The notes under the pieces are model-generated. The model made no database searches. It had not been told where the DNA came from and saw nothing but the letters and a program-made list of their open reading frames with translations. Of a DNA stretch of 51,218 bases, positions 51,120-51,218 are shown one piece after another. Position numbers and translations under genes: made by a program. The stretch is from assembly GCF_001724605.1 (NCBI RefSeq), contig NZ_MEEX01000034.1:1-51218 (forward strand). The letters run 5' to 3'. Position 1 is the first letter of the stretch; every line of letters begins with the position of its first letter. Origin of the DNA: Phenylobacterium sp. SCN 70-31 (GTDB lineage Bacteria; Pseudomonadota; Alphaproteobacteria; Caulobacterales; Caulobacteraceae).

Positions 51120-51218
51120 ATGGCCAAAGAGAAATTCGAACGTAACAAGCCGCACTGCAACATTGGCACGATTGGCCACGTTGACCACGGCAAGACGACG
51201 CTGACGGCGGCGATCACG
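51120..51218 (+). CDS. tuf: Elongation factor Tu, 5' end only
   Basis: 33 codons from ATG 51120, with AGGA 6 bases upstream, running off the window. MAKEKFERNKPHCNIGTIGH, followed by the P-loop GHVDHGKTTLT, is the near-invariant start of bacterial EF-Tu. It follows tRNA-Gly in the conserved tRNA-tuf cluster, so it is probably the tuf copy upstream of tRNA-Trp, secE and nusG; those are outside the window. Confidence 0.97.
   Translation, partial: MAKEKFERNKPHCNIGTIGHVDHGKTTLTAAIT

Noticed and set aside
1..51218. CRISPR array, insertion sequence or replication origin
   Set aside because: No regularly spaced repeats, transposase gene with inverted ends, or DnaA-box cluster was found; the only tandem repeats are short (12 bp x3, 13 bp x2, 60 bp x2).

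Overview
The window is about 51 kb of a GC-rich alphaproteobacterial chromosome, most likely from Caulobacterales (Caulobacter/Phenylobacterium-like). The pointers are two TonB-dependent receptors with a TonB protein, two DUF2336 proteins, a CtrA-like TTAG-N7-TTAA box, many starts without a Shine-Dalgarno sequence, and the tRNA-Tyr, tRNA-Gly, tuf order at the right edge. The genus is inferred, not proven.

Bases 1-7,622 look like the right part of a prophage or prophage remnant. There is a Gly-rich partial ORF, two glycosyltransferase genes on the opposite strand, and a compact late module on the plus strand. That module holds a structural protein, a GNAT-like protein, an internal or ejection protein split by a frameshift, a small coiled-coil membrane protein, a holin-like protein, a Zn-peptidase M15 endolysin, and an i-spanin gene with an o-spanin lipoprotein gene nested in another frame. 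No integrase, terminase or capsid gene lies in the window.

Bases 7,751-19,278 carry small metabolic and envelope loci. A DoxX / FMN reductase / extradiol dioxygenase operon diverges from a LysR gene. A class A acid phosphatase diverges from a TonB receptor that faces an IclR gene. Two paralogous membrane proteins overlap by ATGA. A CinA-C/PncC deamidase is followed by a DAO-type FAD oxidoreductase and an acyl-CoA dehydrogenase.

Bases 19,309-28,313 look regulatory. TonB and a lytic transglycosylase diverge across a region with two ATTAC-N4-GTAAT-type dyads and a CtrA-like box. After a CaiB/BaiF CoA-transferase comes a membrane pseudo-histidine kinase (H to D in the DHp motif, no ATPase domain, receiver without its phospho-acceptor Asp). 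It diverges from one DUF2336 gene. A NUDIX hydrolase, an Hpt protein, NAD kinase and a second DUF2336 gene follow.

Bases 28,433-46,640 hold glpK, a class C beta-lactamase-fold hydrolase, a class II aldolase, an RND efflux pair, a cytochrome c lipoprotein, a YaiI-family gene, tRNA-Thr, an amidase, a complete potFGHI-like polyamine transporter, a DUF486 membrane protein, a lipoprotein and metG. Bases 46,750-51,218 hold a CirA/FepA-like receptor behind a Fur-like dyad, a TerC-family protein, rlmB, tRNA-Tyr, a 60-bp imperfect tandem repeat, tRNA-Gly and the start of tuf.

The best candidates for something undescribed are the pseudo-kinase / DUF2336 / Hpt neighbourhood and the double dyad plus CtrA-like box between tonB and the transglycosylase. 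No CRISPR array, insertion sequence or replication origin was seen.
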